From the NCBI GenBank assembly GCA_028673005.1, contig CM054113.1:206141504-206205503 (forward strand): a DNA stretch of 64,000 nt. Reading direction: 5' to 3'. The DNA is from Tanypteryx hageni (taxonomy: Eukaryota > Arthropoda > Insecta > Odonata > Petaluridae). Positions 30,776 to 43,190 of the stretch are shown here, one piece after another; position 1 is the first letter of the stretch, and each line of letters opens with the position of its first letter. Made by a program: the position numbers and the translations under genes. The notes beneath the pieces were generated by a model that saw only the letters and a list, made by a program, of their open reading frames with translations, had not been told where the DNA came from and did not search any database.

Positions 30776-33424
30776 GAACATTTTCTCTCGTTTCTGATCA
30801 CGGATGTGTATCTAAGATCGCATTTGCTGTTCTTATACAAATCAACATATACAAACATTGGCGATAATTTCGCCTTGTTTATTTCTAGCGTCGATGTCGA
30901 TGATAGCTTCTCAGGGATGACATAATCTATCTATAAGAGGACAATATGACCCCATTTAGCTCGATTCCACTTGAAATTCCGTCAGCGTCTTCGAACAAAA
31001 CATATAATGCTCGATCTACGACAGAAATCGACAGATTTTTCGAAAAATGGCGATTCCTTATTGTTTAACATTGAAATTTAACTACGGAGTTGCATCGACG
31101 TTCGTCGAAGGTGATTCACGCGCGCATTCTAAGAATTTTTACGCGGCGAACGCGAAGGTCAGTGGTTGTTATTATGCTTCTCCGTGCGCATGGCGTTCGC
31201 GTATCTTTCTTTTCCCCGCACGCCTTCGGAGATCTTCGTAAATTTGCTCTTGTCAAGGTTGATAGTCACTCGTTTCCTTTACAATGCCTCTCCTCGCATT
31301 CTCTTTGCGACATATCTACTCCATCTGCAAACATCCGTGTTTGTTTGCGCACAAGTGTACAGTCTTTGGGTTCAAAATTTCCAACCCGTGTTTTATTAAC
31401 GTTTCCAGCTCCTCCATTGTCTGAGCGACATTGCCCTGAAAATTCGCGACACGTCCGCGGAAAGGAGGTACGAGGTGTTCGCGGAATAATCCGACGAATA
31501 AATTTCATCTGCATTTATTGCACACGTCGAATACATGATAATGTCCATTGGGCGATTCAGGAAGCGACTCGGAGCTTTAGCGACAGAGGGGATAACGATG
31601 CACTCCGTCTTGTGTGCAGTTTATGTGCCCTTTAGAACGGGCTTGTGATACACAATGGGGCATCAAGGCCGCATCGACGCGATATTCGTTATTGAAGAGC
31701 CGCGTTAGCATTATGCGTTTTTGAGTAGGAAGAAAAGCGAATTTGACCTTCGCCATTGAACTGTTATTACTTATTAAGAGATGTAGTTAAGAAAAATTAT
31801 TATATTTTGACTTATTTAATTGTAAAAAACATCTTGTTTGCAGTAAAATAAAGTATTTACGAAATATGCATCATTTATAAATTTATTCGTGCGAAATATA
31901 AAAAGAACTATTACAATGTTCACAACAATCGTGGAGCCGGTCGTATTTTGATAACATTTGTGGAAATTGTAAAGTTTTTCATAAAATTTTTATTTTTTTG
32001 TACAAATAAATTTATAGATGGAATTTTACCAAGTAATGATATCGGTGATAAACCTACATTACTTTTGTTTTAGGGCCGCATAGGACCTGCAGGCCACCCG
32101 TTTGACGCGCCTGCCTCAGAACAACAAGCGGCTTTTTAAATATTTTTCTTTTGAGATTACTCCGCGCTTTTTATCCCAATATAAAGTCATCGCGGCATTT
32201 TAGAAAATATAGACTTTATTTCGCAAATTAAAAAAATATGCAAAAAATGTAAAAAAAATGGAAAAGAATATCAAATGAAATATTATTTTTCTACAGTTAT
32301 TGAACTCACGATGCCAAATTCTCAATTATCCAAAAAGTAAGAACGACTTAACCTAAATATTCCTTCTTCATTGGACGATTGCACGTTCTGCTCTGGTTTC
32401 CACTGTAGAGTTTCGCCATGCACTCTTGAAATGACAACTTCTCAACCGTACTTGCGTAATCCGCTGTCGGGTGTTGAACGAAATGGGGATCGAAAAAAGT
32501 AAAAGATAAATAAGATTGGACCTTAATTGGGTGCGCGGATCAAAGCCACATGAGCAATTGTAACGGAGGTGGAATCCGACGATTAATCGTGACGATGTTA
32601 ACAGATTCATTGACTCCGTTAGGTTCCCTTTATATCCGATTGTACGAACGAATATTTCGTGAGACACGCCAAAAGAGAAAACGAAAAATGGGATACTATT
32701 GCAAGATTTTCCTTTCTATCCTCGTGACATTTTTAGATTTAAAAAAATTTAATATTTCTACTGGTGAATCCAAATCTGTACAGTTTATGAACGAGTTTTC
32801 ATTATCTCCGGCATCGAGTGACATTTATCTTTAAATATCTGCGGCGACAATAGTGTTATTTAAAAAATATTTTACGTATCACAGCAGTATTTGTCAATTT
32901 GTACTGCTTCTTGTAATTTTGACTAATAGAATTTTATCTACGAAGGTGTTAACAAGGTGTGCTCATTAAAACAATGTTTTGGCTTTCATATTCACTTCAG
33001 GTCAGTGCGTATGTATTTCTTTATAGGCCGATTTTCAACTGTATTTTATACACGATTCTTATTTATCTTATTCAAAGCGTTAAAGTGCAAAGATTCCGAG
33101 TGAAGAAAAGGAAAAATGCGCCCTTCAGTTTTTAGAACACTTGGTAAGTACAGTGAGTCATTCTCCATCCCAAGTTTGAACACGCATACACATCATCATG
33201 CTTTCATTTCGGCATTTTCCGCTCCTCTAACAGCTCCTATTCATAATTCCTTTCAACGGCCTCATTAGGTCTTTTAGCCGCTGTCCATAAGTAAATGGAA
33301 AATGATTACAGAAGGGAGAAAAGTAAGTGAAGTCCTCACGTACTACCTTATCCCTTATCCCATTTTCTACAACTACTGTTTGTCATATCCCTTTTTAAGC
33401 TGGTTTACGAAGGAAATATAGTAT
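30776..33424. other. No gene confirmed
   Basis: A CpG-richer patch at 31080-31620 has a 181-codon plus frame with no motif I recognise. A solo hAT-like terminus (TTTGACGCGCCTG) lies at about 32068-32111. The rest is AT-rich. Confidence 0.4.
32068..32111 (-). repeat. Solo hAT-like terminus
   Basis: Reads CAGGCGCGTCAAACGGGTGG on the minus strand with GC-rich subterminal sequence, like hAT ends (CAGGGGCGTCAAAC). The partner end was not found. Confidence 0.3.
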
Positions 33425-33560
33425 TATGAAATGGCCATGCCTGTTTGTGTGTATGTCCGTCCCACACTAACAACTTTTGCATCAATCGACTGATTTCAAT
33501 GTAACTCAGTATGAAGCTCCTGCTAGCAGGGCCGACCTCAAGGCCATATTTTAGTTGGCG
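33425..33560 (-). repeat. LINE/SINE 3'-like region
   Basis: Read on the minus strand it contains ATTGAAATCAGTCGATTGAT and a GGACGGACATAC block, in the style of retroelement 3' ends also seen at 55650 and 56075. Confidence 0.3.
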
Positions 33561-33833
33561 AAGATTGACGTTGGCGTTCTTTCCCTACTTGTTTACATAA
33601 GGTCTCAAATCCATCGTGCAGGGATTTTTTCTTTGGTACTTTAAAATACCTTGTAATTGCGATATCGAAGCGGGGTTTACACTATTGTTAGGTGAAAAGA
33701 ATGTAGATTCTAATTTTTATCGCAGAATTTTGATGACCGATCGTATTTCCTTGAATTTCTAGTAAACTACATATAGCGTTTTTCGTGTTTTAAATCGAAT
33801 TTTATTGGAATGTTGCCATGGAGGCGATTATTA

Positions 33834-33918
33834 CATTTCCTGCCAGTGCGAGTGTTCAATTTGACACGTCAACGTTGGGAAACCAGCCTGTGTTAGTCCT
33901 GGCCTGGACTTCTTGTTA
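33834..33918 (-). repeat. Short dispersed repeat U, copy U1
   Basis: Reverse complement matches 54968-55052: AACAAGAAGTCC, CCAGGACTAA, GCTGGTTTCC, GTTGACGT and CAGGAAATG. About 85 bp with scattered substitutions. Unclassified. Confidence 0.7.
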
Positions 33919-35270
33919 TCAATTACCCTTTCTCTCCCACACGTTCCCTCTCCACCGGCCTCCGTCTTCCTCTTCCTCTTCTTCCTTCCCTTCTCCTCCT
34001 CCACCTCCTCTTCCTCTCCTCCCATCGGCGTTCGCTTTCATCAAAGCGGCGACACCCATCGGGAACTTGCGTCTCGGGACCGGCGACGCGGGACCCGAGT
34101 CCCTCACGGCGACACCAATGGGGTAACCGGGCCTTGTGGCATTCCCTCGTCCATCGTTCCAATGGTCGAGGGACACGGGGGCGCGGGTTATGACGGCGAT
34201 TTCGCGGTTCTTGGACGAGAGGGAATCTTCCGGTTCCTTCTCTAGCCTGTCTCTCTTGGCACAGAAACACAGGAAACTCATCCCCGATGACGCGCTGGGC
34301 GACACAGCGATGAACGGAAGCTATATCTCCTCCCCCCCCCCTCCCCCAACCCTCCCCCCAACACCCTCCTAACTTCTCCCTTTCTAAGCGACTCTATTAC
34401 ACATGCGCGCGCACAAATAGACGAGCGAGACTCGTCTACTGATTTATCCTTTCAGAGCCAAAGGCCAGCTGACGATCGCTATACGTTAGCATCCCAAAAG
34501 GGAAAACTTTTCTATTCGATTTTCCCGGTTTTCTTTTCGAGATTATATTTAGATTGGTGGAAAAATTCTCCAGCGATCACCTCTTTAGTTTTGTTAATTT
34601 TTCGATTTTGAAATAACCGCTCGAAAGGTTTGAAAATGGAGTGAATCGCTGTCGAATTTTCTCGCTGCAGTTAGGTAATTGAGGTATGCATTGCGTTCCG
34701 TGACGCAAAGAACGATTTATTTGCATAAAGCTTTCACCGTTTCGCATCCCTTGCCCTTAAATCGCGACGCCTTTCTCGCTAAATCGACGAATTTGTCCAC
34801 CATAAACAATTCTTGTCTTAGTGGAGTTTATTTCACTCGGACACCGACACATAGCGACGGGAACAACATTTCGTTGGCGTAGGAGACGGCCACATCCATG
34901 AGTGACTCTTTGGAATGGAGGTGCACCCGATGAACAGGATCTTTAACGAGGGCACACACTCGAACGATTCAACAAAACGGACGTCGTAACATTTTCGCTT
35001 GGGCTCGAGTCAGTCGAAATTACGACATTCTCGACACAAAACACATCAAACTGAAAGTTTCACCAGCGAAAAAATCAAACTTCTTTTTTTTTCGGAGAAG
35101 CATTTCTCCCACTACCTATTAATTTTCACTTTCACTCTTTAAACTCTCACTCTCTCTTTCTCTCTCCCGAAAAAGAGAGAGAGAGAGACGTTAAGAACCG
35201 GCTACAGCATCTCACTCGTCCTCAAAGGGCAGACTGCCGACTTATTACTGGTCCAAGGAAGGGTGCGTGG
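33919..35270. other. CT-rich and CpG-rich stretch, no gene confirmed
   Basis: CT-rich at 33925-34030, GC/CpG-rich at 34025-34320, C-run and CCCCCA repeats at 34330-34375, (CT)n/(GA)n at 35145-35190. Frames of 70-128 codons exist on both strands around 34025-34320 but without motifs or splice fits. A CpG-rich regulatory patch is possible. Confidence 0.4.
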
Positions 35271-35274
35271 AGTC

Positions 35275-35530
35275 CTAGAGGGAGGGTTGCGGAGGGAGAT
35301 GAGGAGGAGGAACAGAATTGGGAAGAGGTAGAGAGAGGGAGGGAGGAGAGAAGGATCGGCTGGAGGTGTATGTTGTTAGGTTGGGGAAGGAGGCTTGGAA
35401 GAGCGGATGGAGAGATAGAGGGAGAAGAAATGGGAGTGGGAGGTGGATCGTGGGGGAGAGGGTGGGGAGGAAGGAATGGGGAGGTGAACGATTTTGAAGA
35501 AGAGATTCGGAGGGAAAAGGCGGGCGCGGA
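35275..35530 (+). repeat. Purine-rich (GGGA/GAGG) tract
   Basis: About 250 bp of G and A with few pyrimidines. Frames across it are low complexity. Confidence 0.85.
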
Positions 35531-38125
35531 AGAGAAGCAGACTTCATATTGGGTTTACGGGCGCGAATTAGAGGGATAGAAATCATATTAGAGAAAAACG
35601 AAGCTCTGGGATTACATTAGCGGCGGAGCCTTTCTGATTCGTTCGCATTCGAAACGTAAACACGTCGATTAACTTCGTCAGGAAAGCGGGTATGCGAGTT
35701 TTCATTTTTTCGGGACGCTACGCGGCCTGCTTAATGAGTAGGTAACCGGCTGAATACAAAATTAAATTTTAGCCCAGTGGAAATTGCCATATATTTATTG
35801 GTTTCGGATTCGTCCGGTAAATTAATATATCTGAATCAACATCAATGTTATGAATTGTATGTATCGCACTAAAGAAAACTCATTCTCTTGTATGCGGAAT
35901 TCATCCAATGTCATTAAAAGAGATAGATGGCCTCAGCATAAAAATCGCAGATGACGAAGTAAAGCGTATCGAGATTATGCAGTGGTTCGATGAACTTGCG
36001 CAAACATTTGTGGCTACTTATCTTGGCGAGCAAGAAAACTATAAAAATTTGGTCTTCGAAACAGTCATCCCGATCACGTGTCGAAAATAAAATGATGACA
36101 TTTCTATCGGAACCTGGATATATATGATTAATCAATCAGTCTTCAATGAATTAAGTTGATACATGCTAATTTTACCGAAGGCGGCCGTGCTAGAAGTCAT
36201 CAAAACCTTCGTAAGCCATACATAATAAAAAAATTAAAAAAACGAAAAATTGTGAAAATACTTAATTGCTGTAATTTCCGCAAAAACAACGGATTTAACC
36301 GCGCGATTGTTTTTGTTGATAGTATCGATCGGTTAGTCGCTTCACACGAAGCTGTCCTTTGTTCGAGGCCAGAGCGACAGGACAGGAGTCACTGGATGTA
36401 GTATGAGGTGGGAGAGGAAGAAGTAGGTGAGGAGATGGGTTGTGGTGTGGGGGGGTGGGGGGGGGAGAAGTGGGGCGTCCGGAGACATACACGCACACTT
36501 TGGGTGCAGCCCCCGAACCCCTCCCTCCGCCTTCACGGTGGAGAGGGAGAGCCTCCCACCGCATCTCCGGCCAGACCACAGAAATAGACCGCTTCCCTTC
36601 CTTCCTTTCTCCTCTCCCTCACAGCACTCAGAAGATCTTTGGACTTCTGCCTCCCTTTTCTTAAAAACTCCCCCCACGACCCCTCCCTCTCTCTCTCTCT
36701 CTCATTTCTTCTTCCTTCCGATTCACAGCAATGCGAGAGAAAGAGAGGCAGGGAGGTGGATAGGGTAACTAGGTGTAACGCACTAACCGTGGCGTCTGCT
36801 CACCCAAACAATTGCACCAACGTCCGTCCTTTTATTCGATTCGCGAATTCTGTCTGACGTGGCCGTCACCGCGGAGCTGTATTCCTAGCACAGGGCGAAT
36901 ATAGAGAGTGAAAAAGTTTTTAAAGTTGGCGAATCTCGAGTTCCGCGCTAAAGTTAGCGTTTTGTATTTTTGTGTTCGGCGTTCGCTGTCGCGACACTGG
37001 CTGATTGCTGCGCCGCGGTTTATGATTGCTTTCTGCCTGCGACGATAACAATCGAGCGCGCGAAACGACTCGATTGAGACGCCACTCACTGTTTGTTTGT
37101 TTTTTTCGTCTTAGACTAAAGAGCCTATATCTAGCTGATAAACTGGTAAATAGGCAGAATCTACCAGTGTATTTATAAAATAGAGCAAGAAAAACAAGCT
37201 AGTTGATGATAAGGATCTTTTTTTTTGCTTAGCATAGAAGGTTTCCAAAATATTTCCATTGTATACAACAACATTCCTTTTATTTCCAGCGAAATATCAA
37301 ATAAAGAAATATACCTATCTAGGCGATTTTACAAAAGGTTAAATCGATAAAACGAAGTGACGTGGAGCGCTATAATCACATTCGTTGCGCCTTTTCAAAG
37401 AAGATTTCCTGACAACATCGAAGTGTTTCATCTCCGCTCCATAATGTCGGATATTTTCCAAATAGGCGTCTGGAGGAGCGCGAAATTATCATTGGCACTT
37501 CATCGCTCAGGAATTTTGCGGGAAGCCTGGAAAGGCGGCGGAAACTGACTTTGACAGGAGATCAGGACAAATAAGACGAGATGGAAATAAAATTCGCCGT
37601 CTCTCTCCAAGTTGGATCGAAAGTTCGTCGAATTTACCATCTCTTCAATCCGTCGAAGAAGTCGATTTTTCCCGACACTCTTTTGGGAAACTTCAAGGGC
37701 GCATGCGCAATCCCTCCCTTCTGGTCATGACCCCCCCCCCTCGCGAGATCACTTTTGAACTCGTTTTAATACCTCTCTTTTCCTACTTCGCCGCAGAAGA
37801 AACGAAAGAAAAAAACCCTTCGGCCTTTTTCCACGACTTCCTCTTGCCCTCCGTTTGTTTTTCCGACCCATTCCATTCACCCCTTCCCCCGCCGGCTTTT
37901 TTTGAAGGGATTTATGACTCAAAAAGCCGCACGCATCAATCCTGTCTTTTTTTTCTTTTAAAGATACCGCCGCTCCTTCCTCGAGAACTTTCTATTTATA
38001 ATTTTTTTGACGAAATTCTGTTTTTCCGCCGGAGACTTCTTATTTCATACCCTATCCTTCCTGTCACACGCTTTCCCCTCTACTTCTCTTTCCCTCTCTT
38101 TCTACAACCCTCCGAACTGTCTCTC

Positions 38126-38128
<3 letters not shown>
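35531..38128. other. No gene confirmed; skewed patches
   Basis: G-rich with poly-G at 36400-36475, CT-rich at 36590-36715, a CpG-richer patch at 36770-37085, a C9 run at 37732, and CT-rich at 37730-38128. No exon signal I trust. Confidence 0.45.

Positions 38129-38177
<49 letters not shown>
38129..38177. repeat. (TA)n microsatellite
   Basis: About 48 bp of uninterrupted TA dinucleotides. Confidence 0.95.
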
Positions 38178-39949
38178 TATGTATATATTTTTCCCAGCTC
38201 ACGCATCCGTCCTAAGCCAGCTCGGTTGTTTGTTGGAGTCGCACGCGCTGTCGCCTTCAATTTGACTTTAGGAGACGCGATTTTTAACGGCGAATATATC
38301 ATTTGACAACTTCACTCGTCCAGCCTAGCCCGGTCGCCTCATTATAATTTATATTGAATTAATGCGGGGATGATGCTGACGTACGTAGTAAACGTGCCAT
38401 CAATTTGTAGGCAATGCATGTGTGTGACCGGATGATGGCGCGCTGACGGTCTGTTGTGTGTAAACTCCAATGTTGAGGTCTTATTTGGTAGACTTTAAAC
38501 TCGTTGATTTTTCCCAACGCTACTCGTGAACGGATTATCTAATAGAATTTTGCGCTCAAGAAATCTTAAAAAAAGCTTTTTAAGGATTTCTATATTTGCG
38601 AGACAGTGCTCAATATTTTCAACGAGAAATCAAAATATATGCTTTCGCGTGTTTGTTACCATAATGTAATTTTTCTTGAAAAAAATACCAAAAGGTTAGG
38701 GTGCGTATTATGCATAGTAACAAGCGCAAAATTTTTTTCAGTCGGTGAATAACAGTTATTTCCGGACAAGTTGTCACCGATTAAGTATAGTTGTTATTAA
38801 CGTAGAAATGATTCATAAGATAAAAGTTTTGCATTTTTAAAATTTATCATCCGTAGATAATATAACCAATGCATAGTTGGAAATTTGGTGAACTTGCGTT
38901 TTATATTATACTAAAAGTTCGTAATCATCTTCACTAAAACCTCTACGGATTAAATTGATCTTATTACTACAATTTCAGGTGCGTATTAAACATGGCGATG
39001 AAACGATTTTGACATTTCACTCGTGAAAACCTGATTGCGTATTATAATTGGGAAATTAAAGTAATTTCCAATTTTGTTTTTCCAAATATGTAAATCGGGA
39101 TTAAAAACTGCTTATTCAGAGCATATTTATAGAAATGGTAGTAGCCAAGCAATGAAATGGCACGCCATGGTTGGGTTCTTAGCTTTTTATTTTCGTAAAA
39201 TTTTCGAACGGATTCTAAAGTGTTGCGAAAATAAATAAAATAAAATAATTTCGATCATATGACCTCTGATTAGCGAGAAAATGCTTGATCCACACAGTTT
39301 TTTAAAAGTTTAATAAGTTTTATTACAAAAGACGAATAAATCACTTTTTCTCTTATGAAGGAATAGGCCAAGAACGGAATATCAATTTTATTTCATTTAT
39401 AAAGTAAATGCAGTTGTGCTATATTGGAAAATAAACGAATAAGACACGATTGAGATAGCCATAAATTTGTACAAACTGATGTTTACAATGAAACAAGGGA
39501 GAAAAATCCGTGGATTCTCCTTGAAAAGTTTTTCTTTCTTTTTTTACATTTTTGGAAATTAATATTTTCTGCATTTTAATATTAATTGTAAGACAAATTC
39601 CGATAATTTAATCACAGGACAGAATTTACTTTTTGCATTCCCGATTCGTACACTATAATATTAAGAGCCAGGTATTTTTTAAAAACTCCTGCATTCCTTG
39701 ATAAGAAAATTAACCGCGAATTATAATTTGTTCCGTTTTGTTGCTGCGCCATTTTAATCAATGCTTCGCATTTAGGGAGCGAACTTCTAATACTAGCTGT
39801 CGTTTCAGCCCTATAAATAAGATATAGGTGACTGTGTTTATTATAGTCAGAAATATCGACGTACTATTTATGAGAAACCATCGTGCTATCCTAGGTAAAT
39901 AAAAGGTTAAATATAAGCGTACATAATATCGATTTTTGTATACAATGAT
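38178..39949. other. No gene seen
   Basis: AT-rich with no terminal repeats or motif-bearing frame recognised. Confidence 0.5.
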
Positions 39950-40213
39950 CACTGGTGGATGCAAGGGAGAGGGGGTAATCGCCCTCCGCCCTTGGACGTC
40001 CCCATTGCCCTCCACTCGATGCATACTCAAACTCATCCGCGCAAAATTCCTTGATTACTCGCCACAAATTAGTTCCGTAGACCAAGGGATAGAAAGATTC
40101 TGACAATGGCAGAGATTTCCAGAATATAGGGTGGTCGCCAGTGGCGGATTCAAGATAAGGGAGGGGCGATTGAGGCGAACGTCCCCCTTGGGATGTTTCA
40201 GGATCCGCCCTTG
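39950..40213 (+). mobile_element. hAT-type MITE, family W, older copy
   Basis: A relative of the reverse complement of 58026-58294 along its whole length. Left end CACTGGTGGATGCAAGG, internal GTCCCCATTGCCCTCCACT and CCGCGCAAAATTC, right end GGATCCGCCCTTG. It is 264 bp versus 269 for the other copy. Flanks ACAATGAT and GCGATAAT match at 5 of 8 positions and all three mismatches are A/G, as expected for a decayed duplication. Confidence 0.75.
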
Positions 40214-40233
40214 GCGATAATTCAAGCTAAGTA

Positions 40234-41017
40234 CAGTAGAACTCCGATTATCCGAACGTCGATTATCCGAATGTCCAATCATCCGAACCAAATTTTTATT
40301 TTGCTAAATGTTTCTTAACCCATACGTCGCGGCATTCGAATTTAACCTACCGCCTTTAATAAACCTCTTAAAACACTACCCAAACGCTTCCTGAATACTC
40401 TTCTATGCGTAAATACTGACACAATGTGCCACACTCACTTTGGAATTACCCCCCGAGTGTTAGAAAAGGTGCTCGAAGATTATAAATGCAATTTTTTATG
40501 GTCTTGTCCTTCTTTTAGAGAGGTTAGGGAGAATTTTATGGCACTGGCGATGGTTTGAAAGGTAGGTACTTTATAGAAATTTCTCAAACCGCTTTTGGAT
40601 ATCTTTCTTGTTTATCAGACGCGCGTTCTTGCTAATTTTTTTCATACATATTCGATTTTCAGCAGTTTTATTGTATGTTTTTGGCAAATAATAAGGTAAT
40701 TTATTAATTGTTTAATAATACCGTATTTGCTCGAATAAGTCACGCACTATTTTCTCATAATATCGTGTCTAAAAAATAGGGCGCGTGAAATACGCGTGGT
40801 ATTACGCCTACCAACCAGTAGCGGAAAATTTTCCCCACGACCACAGCACTTATTCGCATTACAGATAAACAATCGCGCTTTGCGTCACCTTGGAAACAAA
40901 AACTGGGTGTTTAGTTTTTTGCTCACATTTGCCATTTCCTTTTTTCCAATTATCTTAATTTCCGACTATCCGAGCAACCCTCGGTCTCAGTTAGTTCGAA
41001 TAATCGGAGTCCTACTC
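40234..41017. mobile_element. pogo/Tigger-type non-autonomous element
   Basis: Left end CAGTAGAACTCCGATTATCC and right end AATAATCGGAGTCCTACTC are inverted repeats flanked by TA on both sides, the classic pogo/Tigger terminus and target. Length 784 bp. Inside, GATTATCCGAA-type repeats follow the left end, and a CCGTATTTGCTCGAATAAG block (about 40722) looks like a nested second MITE. No transposase frame seen. Confidence 0.8.
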
Positions 41018-42173
41018 TACTTCAAGTACATACGTACGATAATTCGTTGGATTACACAAAAAACGATAACACATCCAAGCGTTAAAAGGGAAATGTTTTT
41101 ACCGAATTTCTTTCTTGCCCTTCGCTCGTTTTATTGCTGTCAGTGCTGAATTATCTATCTCTCGTTACAAAGCTATTCTCAAATAAAAATGCAAATTTTC
41201 AGCCGCGCCTTTCATTGCCGTCCTTTTCTCACTAACCTCTGTTTTTCGCTTCCATCTTCAGCCTCCGGGTACCACCTAACAGATTTTTAGCGTTTTTTTT
41301 TAAATTCCGCTTATGCGTTAGGTTTGTCCGTCTGTCTGTTTCGCTAATCCCTCCTAAACGGAAGCAGAGAGAGACTCCCTTTTTCGTCATTCGATTTAAT
41401 ATTCTGCCTCGTTTGCGCGTTTTCTTGTGAACAACGGAAAAATTTAATTTAAATTCCCTTTTTTTTAATAGACTTTTTTGCTTTAAAAATTCTTCTCAAT
41501 TATATTAAATTGTTTTTTATGGTGTTATTTCACACAAATCATACAAGCATGCATAAAGTTTAAAATTCTGTATTAACAAACGTTTTTTTAAACGTCATTT
41601 ACTGCCTGCTTCAGTAGCTCTTTCCTTTTTCGTTAAAAAATTGTTACCAATTCCCCTGTGTTTTATCTGACCCCCTTTTCCCCCTCCTCCCTCTCACACA
41701 CATGATTATGCACGTCTCAAGATACATTTCGCGACCTTCTTCTTACGACTCCTCTGTTGTCCCCGTCCTCTTCTCGGAGGGATCGAAACCCACTTCCTCC
41801 GTCAAAGCGGATTCCGAATAAAGGACTTACTTAGTGCCTTTTAAGGTACTTCTCGGGGAAGGTAGACTATGTTAGAGAGAGGACCTCGCTTAGAAGGAAC
41901 TCCTCTGTCGCCGGAGGAGAGGGTTCTCCGAATGGAAGGAGGTCGTCTTTGAGGTGGAGGGTTGACACGCGAAAAGGGCTGCGAGACGGAACTCTGGGAA
42001 ACTAGAGTCATGGGTATCGAATATAAGTAGGATGGGCACACCCTTGGGATAGCAGTTAAATTTATTGGTCACCAGCTCTCGATCGAACATCTCCGAACCG
42101 TATTTCCTTGCAGGCAGACTGATGGTTGTATGAGATTCCTCTTTTCCAATGACATAAAGATTTTGCTGATACG
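41018..42173. other. No gene confirmed
   Basis: AT-rich to 41640, then CT-rich (41670-41780) and a GA-mixed patch (41860-42010) with short frames on the minus strand and no motifs. Confidence 0.45.
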
Positions 42174-42351
42174 GTGTAACGTCGGTAGAACGAATACAGC
42201 ATATAACGAGAAATTCATTATAGCGGGCGAAAACCTCGTCACCGTCAATTACTTAACGTTACCAATAAGGAATCCAATTATCGGATATTGCAAGTAACCG
42301 TTAGAATGAGTATTGTTATAAAATTTATAAATTCTCGCTATATCGAGGTTT
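42174..42351. mobile_element. Possible mariner/pogo-type MITE
   Basis: Right end reversed reads CGGCGAAACCTCGATATAGCG, next to TA. The left end CGGTGTAAC is next to TA and followed by ATATAACGAGAAATTC. The CCTCGATATA-CG style fits Tc1-mariner/pogo termini. The termini are only partly alike, so the boundaries are uncertain. Confidence 0.4.
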
Positions 42352-42919
42352 CGCCGTACATTTCAAAGCAAAATTAAATATCAATCGAAATTATCCGCCG
42401 CATAATGGTTAAATATTCTGTGGCCGTTTACTTACAACTGAGGGATGGAATTAATACAGATTTATCATTAGGATGAATTTATTCATAAATAAATGAGAAT
42501 GGAGAATACGGTCTCTCTAAATATTTGATTTTGTACGGTTGAGTGATTTTTACAACTTTTAGCATGAGAAATTTATTCGTTAAGAAGCCGTTTGCAGCTC
42601 AACGCGGGAATATGTATGCGATGGGAATTGAAATTTTTTTTTAAATATAATGACCAAATCGTTTTAATTTAAGTAACAGAATAAAGGAACAGGAAACGCC
42701 CAAAGAAATTGTATCAAAAGGAAAGACATGGATCACGGGAAATATTAGAGATTATTTTTCATATAACTTTAAATATTTTAATATGTGTAAATAAAAAGTG
42801 TGATGGTAATCAGGTAATCTTTTGCTTTTGGGAAATTTTGTATTTGTAGTCTTTAAAAATAGAGGCAGATTATGCAATTATAAGAATAAATATATAGCAA
42901 GGACAAAAGACGACTGAGT
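42352..42919. other. No gene seen
   Basis: AT-rich; no terminal repeats or coding signal. Confidence 0.5.
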
Positions 42920-43190
42920 TGGGATGAAGTATGTAGTAGGATTGCTTGGTAGGGTGATGTACGGTGGGGACTTCCCCTTGACCGCTACGGTAGCCGTGAA
43001 GGCCTACCTTGAACATTTAAAACTCTCAACTCAGGAATATAATTGCCCTTTTGTGCATAAAAATTGTCTCTATATTTTCTTTAAGATAGCTATACAAATA
43101 TCGCTTTATATACTTATTGTTGTATTGACTTTGCCACCAGGCCTAGAACCAAATTGCATTGCATATTTTAATAAATAAATAAATGTGTGT
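42920..43190 (+). repeat. Possible retroelement 3' end with (AATA)n tail
   Basis: A GC-richer start leads to CCACCAGGCCTAGAACC and ends in TAATAAATAAATAAATG. This resembles the tail style of some LINE 3' ends. The 84-codon frame at 42924-43178 has no known motif. Family not resolved. Confidence 0.25.
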